A stretch of DNA of 15,978 nt, taken from positions 1-15,978 of the forward strand of contig CAMCQX010000004.1 of the NCBI GenBank assembly GCA_945876985.1. The letters are read 5' to 3'. The stretch comes from Chitinophaga pinensis. GTDB taxonomy: Bacteria; Bacteroidota; Bacteroidia; UKL13-3. A model generated the notes under the pieces. The model was given only the letters and a program-made list of their open reading frames with translations. It did not search any database and was not told the DNA's origin. Position 1 is the first letter of the stretch. Every line of letters begins with the position of its first letter. Positions 7,715 through 15,927 of this stretch are shown here, piece by piece. Both the position numbers and the translations under genes were made by a program.

Positions 7715-9955
7715 TTATTTAACGGTAATAGAATCTTTTAAATTAGCAATACTAAAATAAAACTTACCCGGCTCTACTATAAATTTATTATCTAATCCCA
7801 CAAAAGCTAAATCAGTAACAGCTATTTTAAATTGCACTTCTTTGCCTTCATATTTATCCAAAGGTACACGTTTAAATGCGCGTAATCTTTTTACTGATGG
7901 AGTAATGCTGGCATAAACATCGGAGGCAAATACCAACACTGTTTCTGAACCAGCAATTGCACTAGTATTATTCAATTGAACAGTAATAGAAACTGTATCT
8001 TTTACAGTAACATCTCTGTTCTCAATTTTCATATTAGCATAATTAAAATTTGAATAACTTAAACCCTGTCCAAAATGGAATAATGGATCAAAACCAATAG
8101 GTTTAAAATCGTTGTTTAAAGTTTCAGTATATTTACAATCGTAAGTGGTGTGAACACCAGCAAAACGAGGAAAAGTAAATGGCAATTTGCCACTAGGATT
8201 TACTTTACCAACCATGATATCTGCTATGGCTAATGCACCTTCATTTCCGGGTAAGTAAGCATCTAAAATTGCATCGCAAAGCGATTCAGTTTTAGCAAAA
8301 GTTCTAGGTCTTCCTTCTAATAAAATTACTACTACTTTTTTACCCGCTTTTTTATACATTTTTATCAAATTTTGTTGTGATTCATCTAACTCTAAATCGT
8401 TGATGTCACCAGGTTTTTCAGTATAAGTATCTTCACCCAAACAAAGCACCACAGTATTTACATTTTGCGCAGCATTTAACAACACATTTTCAGGTAAATT
8501 TTGTGTGTAAGTATTCCCTTTTAAATAACTCACATTTCCATTCGCAAAAACATTTTTCAACGCATTTACAACTGTTAAAACTTTAGGATTGTAACTAGTA
8601 TCTCTTCCTTGCCAAGTATGACTCCAACCACCATTCAAGGCATTGATATAATCAGCATTAGGACCGGTTACTAATATTTTTTCATTCATTGAAAATGGCA
8701 AAATATTACCTTCATTTTTTAATAAAGTAATGCTTTGGCATGCCAATTCATAACTCAGTTTTTTGCTTTCAATTTGTTCTGGTTCTTTAAAATTTTCAGG
8801 TTTGGCATTAGGTTCGTCAAACAATCCCAACTCGTATTTTAAAGTTAAAATTCTAAGCACCGCTTCATCTATTCTTTCCTTTTTTATTTTACCTTCATTT
8901 ACATTTTCAATCAAGTATTTTGTAAAGTCTAAATCAAGCGGAACCATTGCTAAATCAATACCTGCGTTAATAGCAAGTGCAACTGCTTCCTTATATGTTT
9001 CAGCAACTTTATGGCGTTCCGTTAGGTTTTTTATATCCTCCCAATCAGTAACTGTTATTCCCTCAAATTTCAATTCATTGCGAAGCACCGTTTGCAATAA
9101 AAATTTACTGGCATGAACAGGTTCTCCGTTCCATTCACCTGAATTTATCATTATGGTTTTTGCGCCTGCGGCAATTGCCTTAGCAAAAGGTAACAAATAA
9201 ATTTCACGTAATTGGCGCTCTGGAATATAAGCAGGAGTTCTATCATGTCCACTTTGCGGATTACTATAAGCCACATAATGTTTTAAGCAAGCTGCAAATG
9301 GTTTTACAGTTCCATTATTGGTGTTTTGATAACCGTTAACAATGGCTACTCCCATTTGCGAAACTAAAAAAGGATCTTCACCAAATGTTTCCCAAAACCT
9401 TGGCCACATGGGATTTCTTCCCACATCTAACACAGGAGAAAAGTTCCATGGAATGCCACTTCCTCTTACATCGTTGGCCACAAATTGTGCCATTTTATAA
9501 GCCATTTCAGGATTAAAAGTTGCCGCTAATCCAATTTGTTGTGGATATAAAGTAGCTCCCACCGTATAATTTGCACCATGAATGGCATCAATTCCATACA
9601 ATACGGGAATTTTTAAACGTGATTGTTGACTGTATTTTTCTATGCTGGTTATAATTTCTTTCCAATGATTCACATCGTAAGTATGTCCGCCAACATTTAA
9701 AATTGAACCAATTCCCAAATTCACAATTACATTTTGCAATTTAGTGGTATCTAAAGCATGTGGTTTTTCCAAATTAAAACCTTCCCCTTTTGAAATCATT
9801 TCAATGGTTAATTGTGTCATTTGCCCAGCTTTTTCTTCTAAAGTCATTTGGCTTAATAATGCTTGTGCTTTCGATTTTGCCGAGTCGTTGGTTTTAGTCC
9901 CACATTGCCAAAGCAAGAAAGAAAAAGGTATAAAAAGTAAAATTGTTTTATTCAT
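7715..9955 (-). CDS. GH3 beta-glucosidase (BglX type)
   Basis: A 746-aa exo-acting glycosidase that should remove terminal glucose from beta-gluco-oligosaccharides. The layout is a TIM barrel (about 25-385), an alpha/beta sandwich (about 400-615) and a fibronectin-III-like end (about 650-746). GH3 landmarks are FSPVLDVGRNPMWPRFWETF (172-191), the KH motif at 225-226, and nucleophile D304 in GITVTDWED. The GEDTYTE segment (507-513) lies where the GH3 acid/base glutamate is expected. The N-terminus is a short hydrophobic stretch with Cys18 in LLWQCG. This looks like a lipoprotein signal, though Gln before the Cys is unusual. With no acidic run after Cys18, a periplasmic-facing lipoprotein is more likely than a surface one. 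The start overlaps the upstream gene by 8 bases. Exact linkage preference (1,3 versus 1,4 or 1,6) cannot be read; the neighbours suggest 1,3. Confidence 0.94.
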   Translation of the reverse strand: MNKTILLFIPFSFLLWQCGTKTNDSAKSKAQALLSQMTLEEKAGQMTQLTIEMISKGEGFNLEKPHALDTTKLQNVIVNLGIGSILNVGGHTYDVNHWKEIITSIEKYSQQSRLKIPVLYGIDAIHGANYTVGATLYPQQIGLAATFNPEMAYKMAQFVANDVRGSGIPWNFSPVLDVGRNPMWPRFWETFGEDPFLVSQMGVAIVNGYQNTNNGTVKPFAACLKHYVAYSNPQSGHDRTPAYIPERQLREIYLLPFAKAIAAGAKTIMINSGEWNGEPVHASKFLLQTVLRNELKFEGITVTDWEDIKNLTERHKVAETYKEAVALAINAGIDLAMVPLDLDFTKYLIENVNEGKIKKERIDEAVLRILTLKYELGLFDEPNAKPENFKEPEQIESKKLSYELACQSITLLKNEGNILPFSMNEKILVTGPNADYINALNGGWSHTWQGRDTSYNPKVLTVVNALKNVFANGNVSYLKGNTYTQNLPENVLLNAAQNVNTVVLCLGEDTYTEKPGDINDLELDESQQNLIKMYKKAGKKVVVILLEGRPRTFAKTESLCDAILDAYLPGNEGALAIADIMVGKVNPSGKLPFTFPRFAGVHTTYDCKYTETLNNDFKPIGFDPLFHFGQGLSYSNFNYANMKIENRDVTVKDTVSITVQLNNTSAIAGSETVLVFASDVYASITPSVKRLRAFKRVPLDKYEGKEVQFKIAVTDLAFVGLDNKFIVEPGKFYFSIANLKDSITVK

Positions 9956-11135
9956 AATTTATGTTTTGTTCTATTGTAATTTCATCCAACCAAAGCTCTC
10001 CTGAATTGTTAAATTCTATGATTAATTGTTTGAATCTTGTTATATCAAATCCATCTTTTGTAAAGTCAAATTCTTTGAACGGAATTGTTATCATTTGCCA
10101 ATTATTATTAGTTGGTAAACTGGCTAAATATTCTTTTTTTATTGGAATCATCACTGTTTTGCCATTATAACTTTCAAAGCCTATACTTAAATTTTTATTG
10201 GCATTTATATCAACATAATTAATATAAAATTTTAGCGCATAATTTTTCAAAGAGTCAGGAAATGAAATGGCTTGCCAATGTTCCCAATTCATTCCAATTT
10301 TTCGAGTTTGTTTTCCACTTTCTTGTTCATTCCATTTTAGGTAAATAGATTTACTTCCAGCATAATTTTTAGTACTATCTAATAATATATTTTTACCAGT
10401 ATAATTACCCAATCCCCAAGCAAAAGGAAGTTCATCATGAAATATTGTTGCAGGGAAATTTTGCGTAATTGCTACACCAAATTTTTTAGAATTTATGTTT
10501 TTGGAATTAGCTCCTCCAATTTCAATTTTATCAATTAAAAAAGCACCTGAACCCTGACATTCTATATTCAAACTTTTAATATTACTAAAATCGCATAATG
10601 GCTTGGCTGATTTCAAAAATGTATTTAAGGGAATACTTACTTTTTGCCATTCTTCATCTATTGGATAATTTGATAACTGACTTGCTTTAAGCACGGTTGC
10701 ACTTTGAACTCCTGAATAATCTTCTAATAAAAAAATTAAGGTTGGAATATATTGTTTACCTTTTAAAGCTCTCATGTAAAATTCAATACTTCCGCTTTCC
10801 ATTACATCGGTTAAATCTTTTGAAGCATAGCCGTTCCAACCAATTCCAAAGCCTATCCACGGGCAATTACCTGTTCTATTCCAACTAACACTTAAACACG
10901 ATTTACCACTGTATGAAAGGGAATCAAGTCGAGTAAAATTCTTACAATCTGTTTTTTCCATTCCCCAAACATCCACCGTTAAATCCTTATAAATTTCTCT
11001 GTCTTGAAATTCCTTAACGGCAGTATTTGCATAAGTTCCTCCCCATTCATCTGTTAATTGTGTTTTTTGCATGCGAATGCCACAATTACTCAAAGTAAAA
11101 ATTAATAAAAAAAGGTATATGGTAAACTTTCTCAT
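9948..11135 (-). CDS. Probable lipoprotein with two tandem jelly-roll (carbohydrate-binding-like) repeats
   Basis: I do not recognise a named family. This 395-aa protein has a lipoprotein-type N-terminus (hydrophobic 5-15, then LSNCG with Cys18). The rest is an internal duplication of about 185 residues. YSGKSCLSVSWN (75-86) matches YAGSKSIYLKWN (258-269), EEWQKVSIPLNTF (161-173) matches NNWQMITIPFKEF (344-356), and the segment ending FLIDKIEI (199-206) matches LWLDEITI (381-388). The closing pattern, a W-rich strand, a D-I/F turn and a final LDxIxI strand, is typical of CBM11/CIA30-like jelly rolls, so I infer glucan binding. No catalytic motif is seen. Its start shares one base with the upstream stop (TAATG), and its end overlaps the GH3 start by 8 bases. 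It could be a glycan-binding protein or a periplasmic partner of GH3. Confidence 0.75.
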   Translation of the reverse strand: MRKFTIYLFLLIFTLSNCGIRMQKTQLTDEWGGTYANTAVKEFQDREIYKDLTVDVWGMEKTDCKNFTRLDSLSYSGKSCLSVSWNRTGNCPWIGFGIGWNGYASKDLTDVMESGSIEFYMRALKGKQYIPTLIFLLEDYSGVQSATVLKASQLSNYPIDEEWQKVSIPLNTFLKSAKPLCDFSNIKSLNIECQGSGAFLIDKIEIGGANSKNINSKKFGVAITQNFPATIFHDELPFAWGLGNYTGKNILLDSTKNYAGSKSIYLKWNEQESGKQTRKIGMNWEHWQAISFPDSLKNYALKFYINYVDINANKNLSIGFESYNGKTVMIPIKKEYLASLPTNNNWQMITIPFKEFDFTKDGFDITRFKQLIIEFNNSGELWLDEITIEQNINYE

Positions 11136-12169
11136 TATGGTTGAAATGGCGCTGAATAAGTGAATGAAGCGAAGTCAAGTCCAACACGAGTAGCACCTGA
11201 AGTTCCAGGTTGAGCCAATAATAAAAACTGCGCATTTATTATTCTGTCTAATTCTTTTTTTCCATTTCTATCGGTATTTCCAAATCCACCAGAAGTAGAA
11301 ATACTTGTTTCATCGTATGAAAAACTAACCAATTTCCAACCTTTCCAATTCACGTTCATTCTATAGTTATAAGTTCCTTCTTCAGCTGGTTGATAAACTC
11401 CATCTAAATTATCATCTTCCTGAAATTCTACATTTAATTGTGCATTTTTATCACCCCAACCGTATACATAAGCGTTAAAGAAAACTTTCTTCGGATTATC
11501 GGTACTAAAAACAAAATAATTGTTAGCAGTACCTTGACTAATTTTGGCACTTAATGCCATTCCGCAAATAAATAAACTAGCTGTTGGACCATGGTTACCG
11601 GCCATTACAAAGAACCTTGTTTTTTCTGCTGAGGATATTCCAGAATAATTTACTGAAGTAGAATTGTATGATTGTTGACCTTCGGTAAATGTATTATAAG
11701 CACGTTGTGGACTTTCAAAATCATCAATTAAAATATCAACTGAAGGAGTTGGTCTTGCAGCTGCAATTATAATAGTATCGGAGTATAAAGTATCAGGGTA
11801 ATTTTCAAAACTCATGCGTGCAACTACAGGTTCGTTTTTTCTAAAAAATGGTGCAAAAGAAATACTTCCATTCCATGCTAATTGATTCAATGAAAAATCT
11901 TTATCGTTTCCGGTAAATATTTTCAATGCGCCACTATTTAACCCAATTATTTCAACAGTCCAATTGGTTCTTATTGAAAGTTTGGTATTGTAAATTACAA
12001 TGTCGCCAGTAGCAAAATTTGGTGATTTTATGGATGCTTTTAATGGCGCTAAAATTTTAAAATCACCAAATATATCTACCAATTCTGGACCTTCAATTTT
12101 TGTTTCTTTTTTACACGATGAAATAATTGCAATGGCAATAATTCCTATATATAGCAATGTTTTTTTCAT
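11135..12169 (-). CDS. Lipoprotein with Ig-like and jelly-roll domains; candidate surface glycan-binding protein
   Basis: A 344-aa protein with a clear lipoprotein signal: MKKTLLYIGIIAIAIISSC, Cys19, followed by KKETK. A charged, partly acidic stretch right after Cys is the kind of signal that sends Bacteroidota lipoproteins to the cell surface. About residues 30-138 look like an Ig-like/beta-sandwich domain (LSIRTNWTVEI, ARMSFENYPD). About 145-344 look like a jelly-roll starting VDILIDDFES and ending VGLDFASFTY. It has aromatic residues suited to sugar stacking (VNWKGWKL, 273-280) and a possible calcium loop EDDNLDG (251-257). SusE/SusF-like surface binding proteins have comparable roles but I see no specific homology. 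It sits in the operon place where surface glycan-binding proteins usually sit, 9 bases after the barrel gene. Binding of beta-glucan is inference. Confidence 0.75.
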   Translation of the reverse strand: MKKTLLYIGIIAIAIISSCKKETKIEGPELVDIFGDFKILAPLKASIKSPNFATGDIVIYNTKLSIRTNWTVEIIGLNSGALKIFTGNDKDFSLNQLAWNGSISFAPFFRKNEPVVARMSFENYPDTLYSDTIIIAAARPTPSVDILIDDFESPQRAYNTFTEGQQSYNSTSVNYSGISSAEKTRFFVMAGNHGPTASLFICGMALSAKISQGTANNYFVFSTDNPKKVFFNAYVYGWGDKNAQLNVEFQEDDNLDGVYQPAEEGTYNYRMNVNWKGWKLVSFSYDETSISTSGGFGNTDRNGKKELDRIINAQFLLLAQPGTSGATRVGLDFASFTYSAPFQP

Positions 12170-12178
12170 GTTAGTTTT

Positions 12179-13900
12179 TTAAAAAAATAAGTTATAAATA
12201 ATAGCTAATCTGTTTATAGCATATTGGTTTTCTGCTAATAATTTATTGTTCCAATCAGCTTGTTGATACTGAATTTTTAAGCAATTATATTTGCTGAATT
12301 GATAGTTAATTCCTCCCAATAAAATGGTTTCTTGTAAATCTGCGTTATACGATTTATAAAAAATAATTTCATTGAATGAATTGCGTTGCGCTAAAAACTC
12401 ATTTCCCTTGGCATTTAGTATAATTCCTGCTAATTGAATTTCTAAATTTGGAATAATTTCATACTCCACTCCTAATTTTATTTGCGTACTTATAAAATCA
12501 ATTTTGTCAATTCCTTCAGTTCCATTTCTTGAAGTATTTTGTTGTTTTACAAACAAGTCAACATGCACTTTCTTTTTTCCTTTATATAATTCATTTATGC
12601 CTAAATCGGCCAGTATTTCAAAATTTGTAAAGTCTCTAATTTCAGTAGTTCCTTGCCCTGTAATTTCATTGTACATAGATGCATTTCCGCTTATTTTCAA
12701 AAGATTTTTATTGCTATGATTCCATGTCAATTTTACATCAGCACCTTGGCGATTTGGAGTTGCTTTTCCGTATGGTAACATGTTTTCATAAGCAGGGTTG
12801 TAATCTTTTAAAGTTGGACTTAAAAACATGTTGTAATAATTTCCATCTGTTAATACAGAAAGCATATTTGCTGGTCTTGCCGATTCTCGATTGGTATAAT
12901 AGGGATATTCGCTAGCCACAGCATTAAAATCTACTCTTCTACTTTGAGCACCAACACTTCTAAAATTAGTTTCTACACTACGTAAATCAATACCAAAATT
13001 CCAGTTTTTCTTTCTGTTATCAATGGTAATTCCTCCATCTATAAACATACCATCGTTTATTGAAGGTGCGTTTGCAGTGTTTTCATATGTCACATTCGAT
13101 TTACCAAATTCTCCACCCAATACTACTTTTAAATCTTTTACTTTTAAATCTTCTTTTACTTCAAAACTGTTAACAGTATTGTTGAATAAAGCATTAGAAA
13201 ACATAGCAGTTTTTTGCACGTCAAAAGCATTGGTATAATTATAAGCTATGCTTAATTGGTTAAACATTTTTGCCTGAATGGTGCTTCCAGCAAAAAGTCT
13301 GTCGGGAGAACTGAAATAGTCGGTTTGTTTATTTTTAGTAATTAATCCTGTTACATGAATATGGTTCACATATTTATTAAAATCAAAACCAATATCTGCA
13401 GTTGCTCCTTGTTGACGCCAAGAATTTTGACCATAAAATTTATCGTATGCAATTACTTCTGTGAATGTATTAAAAGCAGCAGGATTATTTTGACTTAGTT
13501 CACCTTGATTATTAAATAAAGTAAAAGCCGTCATTCGAGTATTTAAGTCGCCAACTTGGTATTTTATTCTGTTAAACATTAAGCCTCGTAAGTATAATTC
13601 ACGTAAATTGAAAATGATTCCACCACCCCAAAATCCTGTCATTTCATTTTGCACACGTGTGGTAACTTTTATTTCAGTATTTTCTGAAGGACGAATATGT
13701 AATCCAAAATCAAATAAAGTAGCACCAGTCATTTGTTTTCTCGCGGTGGTGGTGTCTTTATTGATAAGGTTTCCACTCAAACTACTGTTGTTAAAAGTAA
13801 ATCGTCCAGAACCAAAAAAATCAATCTTTTTTTCCTGCGCTTGTATTGCCAAAGGCAACAAACCAAGACATAATAATAAGTATGTGTATATATGCTTCAT
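12179..13900 (-). CDS. Outer-membrane beta-barrel protein, porin-like
   Basis: A 573-aa protein with a signal peptide (1-22, ending IQAQ) and, after it, strand-sized alternating segments joined by polar turns, ending in RLAIIYNLFF. A terminal Phe is typical of barrels inserted by BamA. The stretch LRELYLRGLMFNRIKYQVGD (99-118) resembles the LREAYxxL..xxGxx strand pair of carbohydrate-type and DcaP-type porins. There is no plug domain, TonB box or carboxypeptidase-like N-terminal domain, so it is not SusC or another TonB-dependent receptor. It could be a passive oligosaccharide porin, or an anchor for the lipoproteins or enzymes. A segment MFLSPTLKDYN (358-368) faintly recalls FYMSPQFVNYY in the upstream barrel. 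The gene begins one base after the 641-aa barrel gene ends. The outer-membrane call is secure; the function is inferred from context. Confidence 0.78.
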   Translation of the reverse strand: MKHIYTYLLLCLGLLPLAIQAQEKKIDFFGSGRFTFNNSSLSGNLINKDTTTARKQMTGATLFDFGLHIRPSENTEIKVTTRVQNEMTGFWGGGIIFNLRELYLRGLMFNRIKYQVGDLNTRMTAFTLFNNQGELSQNNPAAFNTFTEVIAYDKFYGQNSWRQQGATADIGFDFNKYVNHIHVTGLITKNKQTDYFSSPDRLFAGSTIQAKMFNQLSIAYNYTNAFDVQKTAMFSNALFNNTVNSFEVKEDLKVKDLKVVLGGEFGKSNVTYENTANAPSINDGMFIDGGITIDNRKKNWNFGIDLRSVETNFRSVGAQSRRVDFNAVASEYPYYTNRESARPANMLSVLTDGNYYNMFLSPTLKDYNPAYENMLPYGKATPNRQGADVKLTWNHSNKNLLKISGNASMYNEITGQGTTEIRDFTNFEILADLGINELYKGKKKVHVDLFVKQQNTSRNGTEGIDKIDFISTQIKLGVEYEIIPNLEIQLAGIILNAKGNEFLAQRNSFNEIIFYKSYNADLQETILLGGINYQFSKYNCLKIQYQQADWNNKLLAENQYAINRLAIIYNLFF

Positions 13901-13901
13901 G

Positions 13902-15827
13902 TTAAAAATATAGTTTAAGTTCTATGGTTGTTTCTGTTCCTTTAATATTGTCTTTTACAAAACTTTTGTCTTCTTGGCTAAACCATCGTCTTCTAAAATA
14001 TAAATTTGTGTTTTTAGCAATGGCTAAATCTAAACCCAATCCAAACAAATTAGATTCTTGGTTAATGGCATTATTTAAAGTACTTCCAAGTTTGCCATCT
14101 ACATTATCACCTTTGTTTAATTGGCTATTACCTGTAATGTATTCTTTACCAAACGATGTAATTAAACTCACTTCTTTATTGATCATAAAAACAGCATCAA
14201 ATTCATGGTAAAAAGTTCGTAAATAAGCATTACTGCTAAAGGTTGGAATGATGTTAAAATCGCTTTGCGCTGAACCAAATGAACCAACATAAAGTAAGTA
14301 AAAAGGAATATAACTAAAATTTACTTTTTGTTTTAATTGCACTTGTAGCATGTTAAAATTGGTCAATGTTTTGGGCATTCCTAAAGAATTTGTATCTGTA
14401 ATTTCAATCGATTGAGAAAAGCCACGGAAGTATGATGTCCAATTGCTGTAAGCTCCCACATTATTTACAAAAGGAACAAAACGAGAAAAAGGCAAAGCAT
14501 TTATTTTATGGCCAAAAGCCAAAGTACGTCCCATTGATTTAATTTCACTAGAAACCATATTTCCAATGTTTAATTTGGTAGATTTTGTAATATCTAACCA
14601 AAAATTAAAACTAAAACCCTTACGGTTATTACTAATTTGACCAACGTCTGTTATTGATCCAGCAAAATTACTAATGCCTCCACTTCCTCCTGCCGAATTA
14701 CCAGTTTGATTAACAGATGACGTACTTAAAAAAGCTGTATTTGAACTTAAAAAATTTCCGTAATAATTTACGAATTGCGGACTCATATAAAATCCTTCAA
14801 CATCAAAAGGAATTTTTGTAATTTTAGCAGGTGTTTTTATTTTTACTCTTATTGCTTCGCCCCAACCTTCTTTTTGAGTATTTGAATAAAGTTGGCCTCT
14901 TCCCATTTCCGCTGATAAATCAAATCCATTCCAAACCAAGTCGTATGAAAAAGTTTGTAATTGAATTCCAGCTTCTTCAGTTGCTAATGAATCTAAGAAT
15001 GAAGTATAATTCATCATATTAAATCCAATGGTTTGATTGTTTATTTTTTTTCTAACTCTTAGTCCAAAAGTATAAGATGGAATTTTACTGCCAATAATTG
15101 ATTGAACGGGTGTAACGCCATATAATAATCGGAACGACATGTTACCCGGAAGTTCATTTCCATCAATCATCATTCCTTTAAAAGCTTGCATTCCAAAGCG
15201 CATGTCTCTGCTAATATTTCCATATTCAAAATAGTTAGAAGCCCTATCGTATGACACAGAATTATTTTCCCAAGGATAACGTTCAAAAATACTATAACGT
15301 TGGTAACCAATAAAACTACTAAAAAGCATTCCGCTCATGTCAGTCCAATTAATACCACCCATATGTGCTGTAAATTTTCCAACATCTGTTTGAATACTTC
15401 CAGTTAAGTTAATACCTAAATTTAAATTGATAGGACTATTGCCAATATTTCCAGTAAAATTATGGTATAAGGCATAATCCATTCCTATATAAGTTTTAGA
15501 AGTTGGCTGAGCGGAAATATTAATCAACATCAAAGGTGGATCTCGATATACATCGCCAGCACCAAGCACAAAATTTGGTGCATTTGCAAATTGATTCCCT
15601 GGAATTACTACAAAAGAGTTTTCTAAGTCACGGTTAATTCCAAAAAAACGATAATATCCATTAACACTAATTTTTTTTAGTGGAATTAATCCCAAAGGAC
15701 CAGTATAAATTGGTCTTATAACAAAGCCTGAATCAACATCTTGAGCATTTATTTTGGAAATATTAAATCCAAAAAACGTAAGTATTAACAAGCAAAAAAA
15801 TCGGTTGAATAGGTAATATTTTTTCAA
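13902..15827 (-). CDS. Large outer-membrane beta-barrel protein, first gene of the glucan operon, TTG start
   Basis: A 641-aa protein I cannot assign to a named family. Residues 1-29 form a signal peptide ending KINAQ. The mature part shows many amphipathic strands separated by Asn/Gly/Ser-rich turns and ends TTIELKLYF with a terminal Phe, as in outer-membrane barrels. Residues 361-400 are a Ser/Thr/Asn/Gly-rich low-complexity stretch (including GNSAGGSGG), probably a long outer loop. There is no plug domain or TonB box. The start codon is TTG at 15827-15825. Reading upstream in frame, a stop (TAG at 15860-15858) is reached with no ATG or GTG between, and TTG gives an intact signal peptide. 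It leads the operon, where SusC would be expected, so a role in glycan uptake or surface display is inferred from context only. Confidence 0.75.
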   Translation of the reverse strand: MKKYYLFNRFFCLLILTFFGFNISKINAQDVDSGFVIRPIYTGPLGLIPLKKISVNGYYRFFGINRDLENSFVVIPGNQFANAPNFVLGAGDVYRDPPLMLINISAQPTSKTYIGMDYALYHNFTGNIGNSPINLNLGINLTGSIQTDVGKFTAHMGGINWTDMSGMLFSSFIGYQRYSIFERYPWENNSVSYDRASNYFEYGNISRDMRFGMQAFKGMMIDGNELPGNMSFRLLYGVTPVQSIIGSKIPSYTFGLRVRKKINNQTIGFNMMNYTSFLDSLATEEAGIQLQTFSYDLVWNGFDLSAEMGRGQLYSNTQKEGWGEAIRVKIKTPAKITKIPFDVEGFYMSPQFVNYYGNFLSSNTAFLSTSSVNQTGNSAGGSGGISNFAGSITDVGQISNNRKGFSFNFWLDITKSTKLNIGNMVSSEIKSMGRTLAFGHKINALPFSRFVPFVNNVGAYSNWTSYFRGFSQSIEITDTNSLGMPKTLTNFNMLQVQLKQKVNFSYIPFYLLYVGSFGSAQSDFNIIPTFSSNAYLRTFYHEFDAVFMINKEVSLITSFGKEYITGNSQLNKGDNVDGKLGSTLNNAINQESNLFGLGLDLAIAKNTNLYFRRRWFSQEDKSFVKDNIKGTETTIELKLYF

Positions 15828-15845
15828 ATCTGTTTTATTGTAAAA

Positions 15846-15875
15846 CGAAAGTATGTACTAAGTTTAGAATACCAA
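15846..15875 (-). promoter_or_regulatory. Candidate promoter of the seven-gene glucan operon
   Basis: On the minus strand, TTG at 15875-15873 is followed 19 bases later by TACTTTCG at 15853-15846. The second box differs at one position from the Bacteroidota -7 consensus TAnnTTTG, and the spacing suits a -33/-7 pair. Transcription would start only some 5-15 bases before the TTG start codon, giving a very short leader. That, and the mismatch, keep this tentative. Confidence 0.35.
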
Positions 15876-15927
15876 TATTATTTGCCCCAACTCACATACT
15901 ACATTAAGATTTAATTTGCTATTATTA

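Noticed and set aside
8763..9116. 117-codon open frame on the + strand inside the GH3 gene
   Set aside because: It is antisense to conserved GH3 barrel sequence, has no recognisable domain, and is explained by the codon bias of the opposite strand.
11135..12169. 344-aa lipoprotein as SusD
   Set aside because: The sequence looks beta-rich throughout; SusD is mostly helical with TPR units and about 500 aa or more.
13608..14211. 101- and 95-codon + strand frames opposite the two barrel genes
   Set aside because: They mirror beta-barrel coding sequence on the other strand, and show no promoter or homology clue.
12179..15827. The two barrels as SusC/TonB-dependent receptors
   Set aside because: Lengths of 573 and 641 aa are far below SusC size and no plug domain, TonB box or N-terminal regulatory domain is visible.
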